Positions 53,044 through 62,239 of a DNA stretch of 64,000 nucleotides are shown one piece after another. How positions within the stretch are numbered: position 1 is the stretch's first letter; every line of letters starts with the position of its first letter. The notes beneath the pieces are model-generated. The model saw only the letters and a list, made by a program, of their open reading frames with translations, was not told the DNA's origin and did no database searches. This DNA comes from Natronorubrum halalkaliphilum (GTDB lineage Archaea > Halobacteriota > Halobacteria > Halobacteriales > Natrialbaceae), in the NCBI RefSeq assembly GCF_009834785.1, contig NZ_WUYX01000071.1, forward strand, positions 1 to 64,000, in the 5' to 3' direction. The position numbers and the translations under genes were made by a program.

Positions 53044-54483
53044 TCAGCCGGAGTCCGGCGCCGTCTCGGCGATGTCGTCGATCGCGTGAATCCGAACGTC
53101 GGTCGGCCGCTTCGTGAACTGGCCGAGCGAACGCGCAATGATCAGATCGACGCCGCGATCCGCCGCCAGGTCGAGCAGTCGCTGTGAGAGGATCTCGTCG
53201 AGCACGACTGTCTTCGGTGCCGGCTCGAGGGACTCGAGGGCGTCGTAAGCGTTGGCCACGTCGGTTTCGTCGATCGTCTCAGTATCGGCGTCGAGAAAAC
53301 GGACGCGTTCGGTTCGGTCGCGGATGACGACCGAGGCGTGGCCGTAGACTGTTTCCGGCGCTGGGGAGACGGCGGACTCGCTCGTTTCCGCGGTCTCTAG
53401 TTCGGCGGTCTCGGCGGCTGCTGACTGGGCGTTCGACTGTACGACGGAGTCGCTTTCGCTCTCGGAGACCGCTTGGTCGGGGTCGGGGACGGTAGCATCG
53501 GGAACTGGGGTCGCCGGACTGGTCTTGGGTGTCGAATCGGAAGCACCGTCGGCCGTAGGGGAGTCGACATCGGCGTTTCGGTTGTGACTGTGATCACGAT
53601 CACGATCGCTGTCGGTCGGTGCCGGTGCCGGCGTCGAACTACCGTCGGTCGCGGCGACGGCCTCGCGCGGCTCGTTCATCCCCGAAACGGTGTCGTAGGG
53701 GACCTTGTTCCGCAGCGCGGCGAACAGTTCGTGGTGGTCGAGTTCTTCGACGGAGGTGTCCGACGGCGCAAAGGCGACGTAATCGATCTCGCCGACCTGC
53801 GAGAGTTCCTCGAAGATGAGGTCGCCGCCGCGGTCGCCGTCGAGGAAGGCCGTGACGGTGCGGTGGCGAGTGAGTTCGGCGACGGCGTCGGGAACGTTCG
53901 TCCCTTCGACCGCGATGGCGTTTTTGACGCCGTACTTGAGGAGCGTGAGCACGTCCGAACGACCTTCGACGACGATGATCGCGTCGCTGTCCGTGACCCG
54001 CGGGCCGGCCGGAAGCCCCTCGTACTCGGTGATATCCTCGACGCGGACGTGCTGGCGAACCTCCGCGAGGATCTCCTCGGAACTCATCACGGAGTCGTCG
54101 AACCCCGTCCGGAGCAGTTCCGTCGCCCGATCGACGACCTCCTTTCGTTTCGCCGCCCGGACGTCCTCGATCTCGCGGACCTCGAGGGTAGCCCGACAGG
54201 GACCGACCCGGTCGATCGTCTCGAGGGAAGCCGCAAGCGTCGCGGTCTCGACCTTGTCGAGGCTGGTCGCGATGGTGACGTGACCGTGTGACTGGCCTTT
54301 GGTGCTGGTTATTTCGACGTCGATGCGGCCGACTTTGCCCGACTGACGGAGGTCGCGGAGATCGAGTTCGTCACCGAGTAGCCCTTCGGTCTGGCCGAAG
54401 ATAGCGCCGACGACGTCGCTCCGCTCGACGACTCCGTCAGCCGTGGCGTTCGCGTGGATGAGGTATTTCGAGGTGTCTTCCAT
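53044..54483 (-). CDS. dnaG: Archaeal DnaG primase
   Basis: A 479-residue archaeal DnaG. The TOPRIM domain (about 170-260) has the VVEGRSDVLTLLKYG glutamate motif and a FLDGDRGGD metal motif. A long, low-complexity acidic linker (about 285-385) separates it from the C-terminal domain ending in LLDLAADRGVDLII. DnaG is an exosome-associated protein as well as a primase homolog in archaea. The start ATG at 54483 is well supported by the N-terminal KYLIHANATADGVVERSDV. Confidence 0.93.
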   Translation of the reverse strand: MEDTSKYLIHANATADGVVERSDVVGAIFGQTEGLLGDELDLRDLRQSGKVGRIDVEITSTKGQSHGHVTIATSLDKVETATLAASLETIDRVGPCRATLEVREIEDVRAAKRKEVVDRATELLRTGFDDSVMSSEEILAEVRQHVRVEDITEYEGLPAGPRVTDSDAIIVVEGRSDVLTLLKYGVKNAIAVEGTNVPDAVAELTRHRTVTAFLDGDRGGDLIFEELSQVGEIDYVAFAPSDTSVEELDHHELFAALRNKVPYDTVSGMNEPREAVAATDGSSTPAPAPTDSDRDRDHSHNRNADVDSPTADGASDSTPKTSPATPVPDATVPDPDQAVSESESDSVVQSNAQSAAAETAELETAETSESAVSPAPETVYGHASVVIRDRTERVRFLDADTETIDETDVANAYDALESLEPAPKTVVLDEILSQRLLDLAADRGVDLIIARSLGQFTKRPTDVRIHAIDDIAETAPDSG

Positions 54484-54597
54484 GGGAGATCAGTCCCCGT
54501 GAGAGGCGGTCCCACAAACGAGGGACCGAAACGGTTTATGTAGATTTTGGATCGTGACGGGGAAATAGCTGTTGACCTGTCGGCAAACGCGGGGCGA

Positions 54598-55437
54598 TCA
54601 GTACGCCGGTCGGTACCAGTACCAGTAGAGCGTGGCGAGAGTCAGGACGACCAGTCCGCCGAAGAAGAACAGGAGGCCGGGTGGGATCGTTGCGAAGACG
54701 GCCTCGGCCGCTTCGACGCTTCCGTCAGTCGCGTGCTCGGTCGAGTCCGCGCCGGTAGCCGAGGGGTCGCTATCGAGGGCCACATCGTCGGCGGCGTCGG
54801 CGTCGGCGTCAGCGTCAGCGTCCTCGGCAGTTTCGGCTTCGTCTTCCGCTTCGTCGGAATCGGTCGTTTCCGTCTCGAAACCGCTGGCCTCGTCCTCGTC
54901 GGCGGACGAGTCGTCCACATCGTCGGGCTCACCCGCATCGTCCCCATCCTCCACACCGGCCGGAGCCGCCTCCGCCGCCGACGAGTCCGTCGCCGACTCC
55001 GCCCATCGTGTGAGTCCGTGCTGTACCAGCAGGCTTCCGCCAGCAAGCGCACCGAGGCCGCCGACGAACCGCGAGAGCGCCTCGCGGAGGCGACTCGCCG
55101 TCGAGTCGTCGCTCGTGACGATCAGTGGCCCGTCCGTCGCCGCGTAGACGCTCATCTCGTTGCCCCGCGAGGAGTACCACGTGTCGACCACCTCGATGAG
55201 GCCGGCTTCCTCGAGGTTCTCCAGATGATAGCGGACGTTCTGGATCGAGGAATCGATCGCGTCGGCGACGTCGCTCGGCGTCCCGGGTTCGTTCTCGAGT
55301 CGCGCGTAGATCTGTCGGGCGGTCGTCGACGAGAGGGCGCTGAAGACCGCGTCGGCGTCCTCGCCCTCGAGGTCGACGATGCGCGGGTGGCCCTCGTTTT
55401 CGGCGGGCTCGGAACGGAACGGGAACAGCCGGGCCAT
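54598..55437 (-). CDS. Winged-helix regulator with C-terminal membrane helix
   Basis: A 279-residue protein. Residues 28-95 are an ArsR-like winged helix (ADAVFSALSSTTARQIYARLE, DVADAIDSSIQNVRYHLENLEEAGLIEV). A short hydrophobic segment near 145 (VGGLGALAGGSLLVQHG) and an acidic Asp/Ala-repeat linker follow, then a final helix (FFFGGLVVLTLATLYWYW) that would anchor it in the membrane. It is a membrane-tethered DNA-binding regulator. A perfect palindrome in its own promoter suggests autoregulation. Confidence 0.83.
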   Translation of the reverse strand: MARLFPFRSEPAENEGHPRIVDLEGEDADAVFSALSSTTARQIYARLENEPGTPSDVADAIDSSIQNVRYHLENLEEAGLIEVVDTWYSSRGNEMSVYAATDGPLIVTSDDSTASRLREALSRFVGGLGALAGGSLLVQHGLTRWAESATDSSAAEAAPAGVEDGDDAGEPDDVDDSSADEDEASGFETETTDSDEAEDEAETAEDADADADADAADDVALDSDPSATGADSTEHATDGSVEAAEAVFATIPPGLLFFFGGLVVLTLATLYWYWYRPAY

Positions 55438-55770
55438 GTCAGTTCAAGTTGCATTCGCCTGCGAATACCTATACGCTTTTTCCTCCCTGAAAGAGCCATT
55501 TTACCTTTCGAAACCGCTGACTTCGATCGCTCTCTGTCGGGCGAATTCGATCGGTTGGGCCCGGTACACGAGCGAAGACGACATCACGGTGACATCGACG
55601 AGAACGAACGGCGACTCGAGCAGTCCGGTAAGTGCTTGCGGCGAGAACGGAACGACTGAAAACCCCCGACAGCGGGAGACCGGATCGCACCAAGCCAACC
55701 GATAACAGAATCTCTTCAATAGCCATCGTTGAAGGGAAACGGTTACCAACGTCGCGCCGAACCACCGGAT
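55438..55770. other. Divergent intergenic region
   Basis: 333 bp between the regulator and the DUF3311 gene. Apart from the palindrome, I see no gene or RNA. Confidence 0.4.
55453..55466. promoter_or_regulatory. Palindromic operator candidate in the winged-helix regulator promoter
   Basis: attcgc-ct-gcgaat is a perfect inverted repeat 16-29 bp upstream of the regulator's ATG. A tatacg-like TATA region follows further upstream on the minus strand. Its position would let a dimer block transcription start. Confidence 0.45.
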
Positions 55771-56034
55771 ATGCGCCGTCTGGAACTCGCAGGCTGGATC
55801 GTGGTCGCGATCGTCGTAAGCGGGCTCGCGATCCCGTGGTTTCTCTGGGGTGACGCGACGCTCGTCGCCGGCCTGCCGCTGTGGCTCTGGTGGCACATCG
55901 GCTGGATGGGACTGACGTCGATCGTCTTCTGGCTCTTCGCACGGCGAGCCTGGGGGATCGGTATCGAAACCAACTCGGGAGACTCGAGCCCCGAACAACC
56001 CCCACAATCGACCACTGGAGGTGAGCGGCCGTGA
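55771..56034 (+). CDS. DUF3311-family small membrane protein, symporter partner
   Basis: An 87-residue protein with two transmembrane helices (about 6-24 and 32-56), PLWLWWHIGWMG in the second, and a hydrophilic tail. DUF3311 proteins regularly precede sodium:solute symporters and may be an accessory subunit. Its stop overlaps the next start by four bases. Confidence 0.88.
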   Translation: MRRLELAGWIVVAIVVSGLAIPWFLWGDATLVAGLPLWLWWHIGWMGLTSIVFWLFARRAWGIGIETNSGDSSPEQPPQSTTGGERP

Positions 56035-57506
56035 CCCTCACGCTCCAGCTCGGGATCATCGTCGGCTACCTGATTCTGGCGCTGCTCATCGGGCTAGTCG
56101 CTTACCGGCTGACCGACCGCACCGCGGAGGACTTCTACCTCGCGAGCCGAACGCTCGGAACGATCGTCCTACTCTTTACGACCTTCGCAACCTTGCTGTC
56201 GGCGTTTACGTTCTTCGCCGGCCCGAACATCGCCTACGCGCAGGGCCCCGAGTGGGTGCTCGTCATGGGGCTGATGGACGGGATCATCTTCGCCGTCCTC
56301 TGGTACGTCATCGGCTATAAGCAGTGGCTGCTCGGGCGACAGTACGACTACGTCACGCTCGGCGAGATGCTCGGCGACCGGTTCGCTTCGAGACGCCTTC
56401 GCGGACTCGTCGCCGGCGTCAGTCTGCTCTGGCTCTTTCCGTACGTGATGCTCCAACAGGTCGGAGCCGGGACCGCGCTACAGGCGCTCACCGAAGGCGC
56501 CGTACCCTACGCCGTCGGTGCCGGACTGATCACCGCGTTCATGATCCTCTACGTCGTCGTCGCGGGAATGCGCGGGATCGCCTGGACCGACACCCTGCAG
56601 GGCGCGTTCATGCTCGTCACCACCTGGATCGCGCTCGTTTGGGTACTCGTCGCCGTGGGCGGCCCCGGTAGTGCAACGTCGGCGCTCGCCTCGAGCGAGG
56701 AGACCGCTCACTTCCTCTCGCTGGGCAGCGATTACTACACGGCCCAGTGGATGCTCTCGACCGCGATCACGATCGGCTTCGGCGTCGCGATGTTCCCGCA
56801 GGTGAACCAGCGCTTTTTCGCCGCCGGATCGAAGACGGTGCTCAAGCGTTCGTTCGCGCTGTGGCCGATCCTCTGCGTACTGTTGTTCGTCCCGTCGTTC
56901 ATGCTCGGGGCGTGGGCCCGCGGGCTCGACGTGGCGATTCCGGAGGGCGATAACGTCCTCCCCGCGGTGCTCGCCGAGTACACGCCCGTCTGGTTCGCCG
57001 CGCTCGTCATCGCCGGCGCGATGGCCGCGATGATGTCCTCTTCGGACTCGATGCTGCTCTCGGGGTCGTCGTACTTCACTCGAGACCTCTACCGGCCGTT
57101 CGTCGAGCAATCGATCTCGGAGCGGCGTGAAGACCTGCTGGCCCGCGTCGGCGTCGTGCTCTTCGCGACGGCGTCGTTCGGCGCGAGTCTTGTCAACCCG
57201 GCGACGCTGTTCGAACTCGGCGACGCGGCGTTCAGCGGCTTCGCCCAACTCGCGTTGCCCGTGATCGTCGCGCTGTACTGGCGGCGGACGACTCGAGCGG
57301 GTATCACGGCCGGCATCCTCGTCAGTCAGGCGTTCTACCTCTCGAGTCTCTTCCTCGCGACCGTTCCGAGTTCCTACGCGGGCTGGACGGCCGGTCTCGT
57401 CGGGATGGGCCTCGGCCTCGTCGTCACCGTCGCCGTTTCGTTGGTGACGACGCCGGCGGCCGACGAACGGCGAGCGATCTATTTCGACGGGTTGGGCGCG
57501 GACTGA
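56031..57506 (+). CDS. Sodium:solute symporter (SSS family)
   Basis: A 491-residue integral protein with about 13 transmembrane helices. Conserved-style features include the N-terminal ADRTAEDFYLASRTLG-like DFYLASRT signature, FFAGPNIAYAQGPEW, and the late GAMAAMMSSSDSMLLSGSSYFTRDLY sodium-site region. It belongs to the pantothenate/solute branch; the substrate is not readable. GTG start coupled to the DUF3311 gene. Confidence 0.92.
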   Translation: MTLTLQLGIIVGYLILALLIGLVAYRLTDRTAEDFYLASRTLGTIVLLFTTFATLLSAFTFFAGPNIAYAQGPEWVLVMGLMDGIIFAVLWYVIGYKQWLLGRQYDYVTLGEMLGDRFASRRLRGLVAGVSLLWLFPYVMLQQVGAGTALQALTEGAVPYAVGAGLITAFMILYVVVAGMRGIAWTDTLQGAFMLVTTWIALVWVLVAVGGPGSATSALASSEETAHFLSLGSDYYTAQWMLSTAITIGFGVAMFPQVNQRFFAAGSKTVLKRSFALWPILCVLLFVPSFMLGAWARGLDVAIPEGDNVLPAVLAEYTPVWFAALVIAGAMAAMMSSSDSMLLSGSSYFTRDLYRPFVEQSISERREDLLARVGVVLFATASFGASLVNPATLFELGDAAFSGFAQLALPVIVALYWRRTTRAGITAGILVSQAFYLSSLFLATVPSSYAGWTAGLVGMGLGLVVTVAVSLVTTPAADERRAIYFDGLGAD

Positions 57507-57594
57507 CCGTCGGCAGTCCATCCCGTCCGTGCTCGGTCACGAGCGCCTTGCCAGTGGCACCGGGACTTAGTAGCTCCCCGGCGTGGCCCCGCAC

Positions 57595-58380
57595 ATGGAA
57601 CTTGACCTCGACGGTAACAGCGCACTGGTAACGGCCTCCTCGAGCGGTCTCGGTTTCGCGAGCGCGCAGGCGCTCGCCGAGGAGGGGGCGAACGTGATGC
57701 TCTGTGGACGCGACGAGGAGCGACTCGAAGAGGCTCGCGCTGAAATCGCGGAGACGGCGACAGGGGACGTCCGAGCTACGCCGACCGACGTCACGGACCC
57801 CGACGAGGTTTCCCGCCTCGTCAGCGAGACGGTCGACGCCTTCGGCGGCCTCGATCACCTCGTCACCTCCGCCGGCGGGCCGCCGAGTACGACGTTCCTC
57901 GAGACGGACGAACAGGACTGGTACCAGGCCTACGACCTGCTGGTGATGAGCGTCGTCTGGACCGTCGAGGAAGCGCACGAGCACCTGATCGAATCCGAGT
58001 ACGGCACGATCACCTGCATTACGTCCCGGACGGTCCGGGAGGTCGCGGACGGCCTGTTGCTCTCGAACGCCGTGCGTCGGGGCGTGATCGGACTCGTGAA
58101 GACGATTTCGCGGGAGTTCGCACCCGAAGTCCGCGCGAACGCGGTGCTGCCGGGAACGATCGAAACGCCTCGCATCGAGGAACTGATCGAGGCCAACATC
58201 GAGCGCGGCGTCTACGAGGACTACGAGGAGGGGCTGGCGGAACTCGCCGACGAAATCCCGATGGACCGAATCGGCGAGCCCCGCGAGTTGGGAGCTATCG
58301 TGGCGGTGCTTTCGAGTCCGCGCTCGAGTTTCGTCAACGGCGTCGAACTGCCGATCGACGGCGGGCTGTTACGGAGTTAG
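57595..58380 (+). CDS. SDR-family protein with altered active site
   Basis: A 261-residue Rossmann-fold protein with VTASSSGLGFA as dinucleotide loop, HLVTSAGG for the NAG-like motif, and a C-terminal VNGVELPIDGG. The usual catalytic Y-x3-K is replaced: the aligned stretch reads LLLSNAVRRGVIGLVKT, so Tyr and Lys of the motif become Ser and Arg. This is a recurrent divergent SDR subgroup, whose activity is uncertain. Start at the ATG at 57595. Confidence 0.88.
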   Translation: MELDLDGNSALVTASSSGLGFASAQALAEEGANVMLCGRDEERLEEARAEIAETATGDVRATPTDVTDPDEVSRLVSETVDAFGGLDHLVTSAGGPPSTTFLETDEQDWYQAYDLLVMSVVWTVEEAHEHLIESEYGTITCITSRTVREVADGLLLSNAVRRGVIGLVKTISREFAPEVRANAVLPGTIETPRIEELIEANIERGVYEDYEEGLAELADEIPMDRIGEPRELGAIVAVLSSPRSSFVNGVELPIDGGLLRS

Positions 58381-58409
58381 ACGGAACTGCGAGCGAGCGC
58401 GAGCCGGTT

Positions 58410-59081
58410 TCACACGAGCCGAAACAGGCCCGCGAGGCCGACGAGCAACAGCAACGCGGGCACCACTCTGAGCGCCACGTTGCGCGACGGGAGCAGTCGC
58501 GCCTTGTTCGACCAGTTGACGACCGAACTCGCGATCTGGACGGGTCCGAGGAGGTCACGTCGCCCTAACGGCTCGGCGGTCGCCACGATCCCCTCGGCCC
58601 AGTCGAAAAACGGCCGTAGATCCGGATGGTCGCGACTCTCTCGAGTCATCTCGAGGCCCAGTTCGACGTTGTACTCGAAGGCGACCTGCGTGATGTTCGC
58701 GGAGCCGACGATACACCGCGGGTTCGGGCCGTCGCGAATGTAGAGCTTCGCGTGGAGGCCGCGGGGCCGTTTGTACAATCGCACCTGCTCGCGGTCGTCG
58801 AGCGCCCAGAGGTCGCGGGCGATGCGGGCCGAAAACTGGTCGGAGGCGGGGCCGACCACCGAGATCAGCACGTTGTCCCGGGAGCGCTCGAGAAACGAGA
58901 CGATATCGTCACGGATCGCCAGATACCCCTGGTAGGTGAAATAGCCGCTGACGAGATATATCGTCCCGTCACCGGCGAACAGATCGGCCAGCGCGTCCTG
59001 AACTCGGCGGTCAGCGTCGTTCGTTCCCAATAGCCCGACCGCCGGATCGACCTCGAATTCGGGTATCGGCGACGTGTTCAT
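58410..59081 (-). CDS. Phospholipase-D-like protein with C-terminal membrane helix
   Basis: A 223-residue protein with one HKD half-site (GLHAKLYIRDG then VGSANITQVAFEYNVELG), preceded by IYLVSGYFTYQGYLAI. A hydrophobic helix at the C-terminus (ALRVVPALLLLVGLAGLF) would anchor it. With one HKD it would need to dimerise to form an active site, as in Nuc-type endonucleases. Start at the ATG at 59081. Confidence 0.8.
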   Translation of the reverse strand: MNTSPIPEFEVDPAVGLLGTNDADRRVQDALADLFAGDGTIYLVSGYFTYQGYLAIRDDIVSFLERSRDNVLISVVGPASDQFSARIARDLWALDDREQVRLYKRPRGLHAKLYIRDGPNPRCIVGSANITQVAFEYNVELGLEMTRESRDHPDLRPFFDWAEGIVATAEPLGRRDLLGPVQIASSVVNWSNKARLLPSRNVALRVVPALLLLVGLAGLFRLV

Positions 59082-59149
59082 CGCTGTAGCGTTTCCCACC
59101 GGTCGTTATGAATTTCGTGTGTTGGGTCTCGAGCGAGAACGCGGAGCGG

Positions 59150-59929
59150 TCAGTCGTCCGTCTCGAGGACGATCGGCCGGTGATCGGACAGCTGGACGTT
59201 CAGGACATCGCATCGGTCGACGTCGACGCTCGGCGAGCAACAGAACAGGTCGAGACTGCGCGAGGAGACGAACAGATCGTCGAACGGCCGCGCCGGAACG
59301 GTCTCGCCGGGGACCCGCGTCTCGAGCCCGGCACGGTCGGTGAAGGCACCCAGCTCGTCGGCCCCGTCGAAGGTGTTGAAGTCTCCGGTCACGATCACGT
59401 CCCGCCCCTCGGCTCGCTCGGTCACCAGCTCGGCGAGCTGACGGAGCTGCCGCCGCCTGCTCCGACCGCCCAACGAAAGGTGGACGACGAACAGGACCGT
59501 CTCGGGGGCAAGCGACACCTCGAGCACCAGTCGTTTTCGGCCGGCCGACAGGTAGTGGGTGGTCGTCCGGCGATCCGACCGCGAGAGCACGGCGTTTCCG
59601 AGGTAGCCGAAGAACGGCAGCGATCCGACGATTCCGCCGTCCCCGTACTTGTTGGCGACGTTGCCCCTGTAGGACAGCCCTCGTTCGGCGAGGGTATCGA
59701 CGAGTGTTCGAAACTGCCCGTCGGTGACCGTCCGGTGAGATCCGCGGTCGACCTCGAGGAGCGAAACGACATCGGGGCGCTCGCGCTCGATCACCGAGAC
59801 GAGTTGGTCGAGTTTTTGCCGTTCCACGTCGGTGTCGCCGAGCAGCGAGCCGATCGGTGGCGGGACGTAGCCCCAGCAGACGTTCTGATAGCCGAGCAGA
59901 TAGCCCGCGTTACAGGAGAGGATTTTCAT
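59150..59929 (-). CDS. Endonuclease/exonuclease/phosphatase-family protein
   Basis: A 259-residue EEP-fold protein: MKILSCNAGYL (N-terminal Asn), VVSLLEVDRGSHRT (metal-binding Glu), VTGDFNTF (DxN) and the C-terminal SDHRPIV (Asp-His). It hydrolyses phosphodiester bonds of nucleic acid or lipid headgroups. Length and motifs are complete. Start at the ATG at 59929. Confidence 0.9.
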   Translation of the reverse strand: MKILSCNAGYLLGYQNVCWGYVPPPIGSLLGDTDVERQKLDQLVSVIERERPDVVSLLEVDRGSHRTVTDGQFRTLVDTLAERGLSYRGNVANKYGDGGIVGSLPFFGYLGNAVLSRSDRRTTTHYLSAGRKRLVLEVSLAPETVLFVVHLSLGGRSRRRQLRQLAELVTERAEGRDVIVTGDFNTFDGADELGAFTDRAGLETRVPGETVPARPFDDLFVSSRSLDLFCCSPSVDVDRCDVLNVQLSDHRPIVLETDD

Positions 59930-60079
59930 GGCACGTGGAGCGTCGAGCCTCGCGTCGAACGTCTCGAGGACTCGTTCGGTCGTATTCGGTGAGTGTCGGA
60001 TATAACTATTACTCTGCCGGGGGTGGGGGAGCCGTCGACAGTCGAGTACGTCCCGACTTCGGGTGGCAGATCCGCTCAC

Positions 60080-61006
60080 TCATTTTTCACGAAGCGCCTC
60101 GAGCGTCTCGAACGCGGCCGTCCGCAGCTGATCGCCGAGGGCTTCCCGCCGTTCCGGGCCCGCGTTTTCCTGCAGGAACAGCGACTCGAGAAACGCGACC
60201 AGATTGACGGCGCGGTACGCGAGGCGTCGGCGCTCGAGGTCCTCGGGAAGGGGCCGAACGGATTCGTAGCCCGTCCGAAACGCGCGAGCGGCGGCCTCGG
60301 AGACGTCGTCGCACGCCTCGAAGTACGGCATCACCGTTCGCCAGTAGTCGTACTCGGCCGGTGCGACGAACGCGTGTTCGAAGTCGATCGCCGCGGTAAC
60401 TTGACCATCGACGTGGACGAGATGATCGGGGTGGATATCCCCGTGACAGAGTACGGGCTCGCCAGCGCCATCGAAAGCGTTCGGGTTATTTTTCAGAAAC
60501 CGATCGACGGCGTCCACGACGGCACCGTAGCCGAGCGGAGCCAGAAACGCACGGTGGAACGCGAGGCGTTCCCGCGCGGCATCGATCCAGTCGTCGTGCG
60601 CCTCGAGTTCGAGACCCGAGGGACCGTCTCGAGGCCGACCGAAGCCGTCGAACTCCCCGGTCGTGTCGGCGTGGAGCGTACCGAGCCAGCGGCCCGCGGC
60701 GCGAGCCCATGTCGGTTCGACCGTCGCCGTTGACCGGTCGATATCGTCGTCCCACGTCGTGAGGTAGTGATCGGTACCGATAGCGAGTACGTCCGGAACC
60801 GGCGCCGACGCGTTCGACGAGACGTAGTCGTGGACGCGCCCTTCGTCGGCCGCGTGCCCTCGCGGATGATCGTCGATTTTGAGAACCGATCGTCTGCCGT
60901 CGAGTCGAACTTCGTACACCCGGTAGGGCGGAACGTCGTGGAGTTCGCGGACGACCGTGCCGTCATCAGCGTACTGTGCAAGCGTCGTTTCGATCTTCGA
61001 TTTCAT
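60080..61006 (-). CDS. Aminoglycoside phosphotransferase-family kinase
   Basis: A 308-residue APH/choline-kinase-fold protein: VLKIDDH with the nucleotide lysine, LCHGDIHPDHLVHVDG (catalytic loop) and AIDFEHAF (metal Asp). It likely phosphorylates a small alcohol rather than an antibiotic. Start at the ATG at 61006. Confidence 0.88.
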   Translation of the reverse strand: MKSKIETTLAQYADDGTVVRELHDVPPYRVYEVRLDGRRSVLKIDDHPRGHAADEGRVHDYVSSNASAPVPDVLAIGTDHYLTTWDDDIDRSTATVEPTWARAAGRWLGTLHADTTGEFDGFGRPRDGPSGLELEAHDDWIDAARERLAFHRAFLAPLGYGAVVDAVDRFLKNNPNAFDGAGEPVLCHGDIHPDHLVHVDGQVTAAIDFEHAFVAPAEYDYWRTVMPYFEACDDVSEAAARAFRTGYESVRPLPEDLERRRLAYRAVNLVAFLESLFLQENAGPERREALGDQLRTAAFETLEALREK

Positions 61007-61173
61007 CGGTGGAAGCCGCTGACGGGCGGTGGCCGACCGGGCCAGCACGGCGCTGCCGCTCCGGTCAGAACGGAGTCGGAAGAGACGTTCTCGAGAGCGG
61101 AACGTAACGATACCGATTTCGGATTGCGTCGAGGGCCCGGCACCGAACCGTAATCCTCTCCTCCCCTGTTCTC

Positions 61174-62142
61174 GTGGCAGGGGTTGTGTACCGTCCGGCA
61201 CAGCTCGCTGGCTATTTCGCGCTGGTGCTTACGGCCGGCGCGTTGCTCGTAAACTCGGCGACCGCCCCGGTTTCCCTCTCGACCGGAACGGTCGGCGTCC
61301 AGATCGGACTCGTCCTCACCGCCGCCGTCGCCGGCGTTGTCGAGCACCGACGCGAATTGAGTCAGTTTGAGACCCCCGGGTTCGACCGCTCGGACGGGAT
61401 CGACGCGCTCGCAGTCGTTGCCGGGGCCGTCGTCACCTACGCGCTGAGCGTCTCTGCCGGGCTCGGGCCGGTTCTGGCCTCCGCGCTCGTCGGACTGCTC
61501 GTCGGGCTCACGATCCCCGAAGTCGGTGCGCCGGCCTACTGCGGCTCCTTCGTCGGCATGGCCTCTCCGGCGGTGTTCGCATCGCTCGAGTTCGTCGCGC
61601 TCGCAGGAGTCGTCGCCGGCCTCGGCTTCGTGGCGTCGACGGAGTCGTTCGGCGGCGTCGGCGGAAAGCTGGGAACGCTCGCGCTGTTCGGCTGTGTCAC
61701 GACGGCCGCGATTGTGGGCCTCGACTACACCAGCGCCGGGCCCCCGCAGTGGGAGCTCGTCTCCACCATCGTCCCGGTGGCGGTCCTCGGGGCCGTCGCG
61801 ACGGTCGTCCTGAGCGTTCGACTCGAGTTGGGTGCGGTCATCGGCTCCGGAGTCGTCGGCGTCGCGGCCGGCGTCGCGTTCCCGCTGGCCGCGCCGGAAC
61901 TGGGGACGACGCTGGCCGCCGCGGCCTTCTGTGCCTCCTTCGTCGGGATGTCAAGCGTGGAACGGCTGGGCGGCATCGCCCACATCGCGCTCGTCGGCGG
62001 GCTGTCGGGGTTCGTCTTTCTCGCGGTGACGCCCGCGTTCGACGGTGCCGGCGGCAAACTCGGGACCGTCGCCTTCGTCTCCTGCATCGGTCTCATCGGC
62101 GCGCTGGAACTCCGCGAGTTCGCGGTCGAACGGATGCAATGA
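61174..62142 (+). CDS. Haloarchaeal multi-span membrane protein with internal duplication
   Basis: A 322-residue protein with about 10 hydrophobic helices. Two similar halves are visible: YCGSFVGMASP ... GGVGGKLGTLALFGC, and FCASFVGMSSV ... GAGGKLGTVAFVSC. This suggests a transporter-like inverted or tandem repeat fold. I recognise no family. GTG start; a second GTG is 12 bases downstream. Confidence 0.75.
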   Translation: MAGVVYRPAQLAGYFALVLTAGALLVNSATAPVSLSTGTVGVQIGLVLTAAVAGVVEHRRELSQFETPGFDRSDGIDALAVVAGAVVTYALSVSAGLGPVLASALVGLLVGLTIPEVGAPAYCGSFVGMASPAVFASLEFVALAGVVAGLGFVASTESFGGVGGKLGTLALFGCVTTAAIVGLDYTSAGPPQWELVSTIVPVAVLGAVATVVLSVRLELGAVIGSGVVGVAAGVAFPLAAPELGTTLAAAAFCASFVGMSSVERLGGIAHIALVGGLSGFVFLAVTPAFDGAGGKLGTVAFVSCIGLIGALELREFAVERMQ

Positions 62143-62185
62143 GTTCGGCGAGTTCGACGAATTTGGCGAGTTCGGCGAGTTCGTG
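62141..62185 (+). repeat. Five 9-bp tandem repeats after the membrane-protein gene
   Basis: gagttcggc, gagttcgac, gaatttggc, gagttcggc and gagttcgtg follow each other directly, starting inside the stop codon of the membrane protein. No gene uses them; they may be a slippage product of the gene end. Confidence 0.7.
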
Positions 62186-62239
62186 GCCCGTAATTCGAGA
62201 ACAGATCAGCCACCGACCGCCGACTGCCGCCTACCACCC

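Noticed and set aside
60080-61006. Aminoglycoside-resistance kinase
   Set aside because: The fold is shared with many metabolic kinases, and the chromosomal core location argues against a resistance gene.
62141-62185. Tandem 9-mers as a CRISPR-like array
   Set aside because: The units are contiguous without spacers and only 9 bp long.
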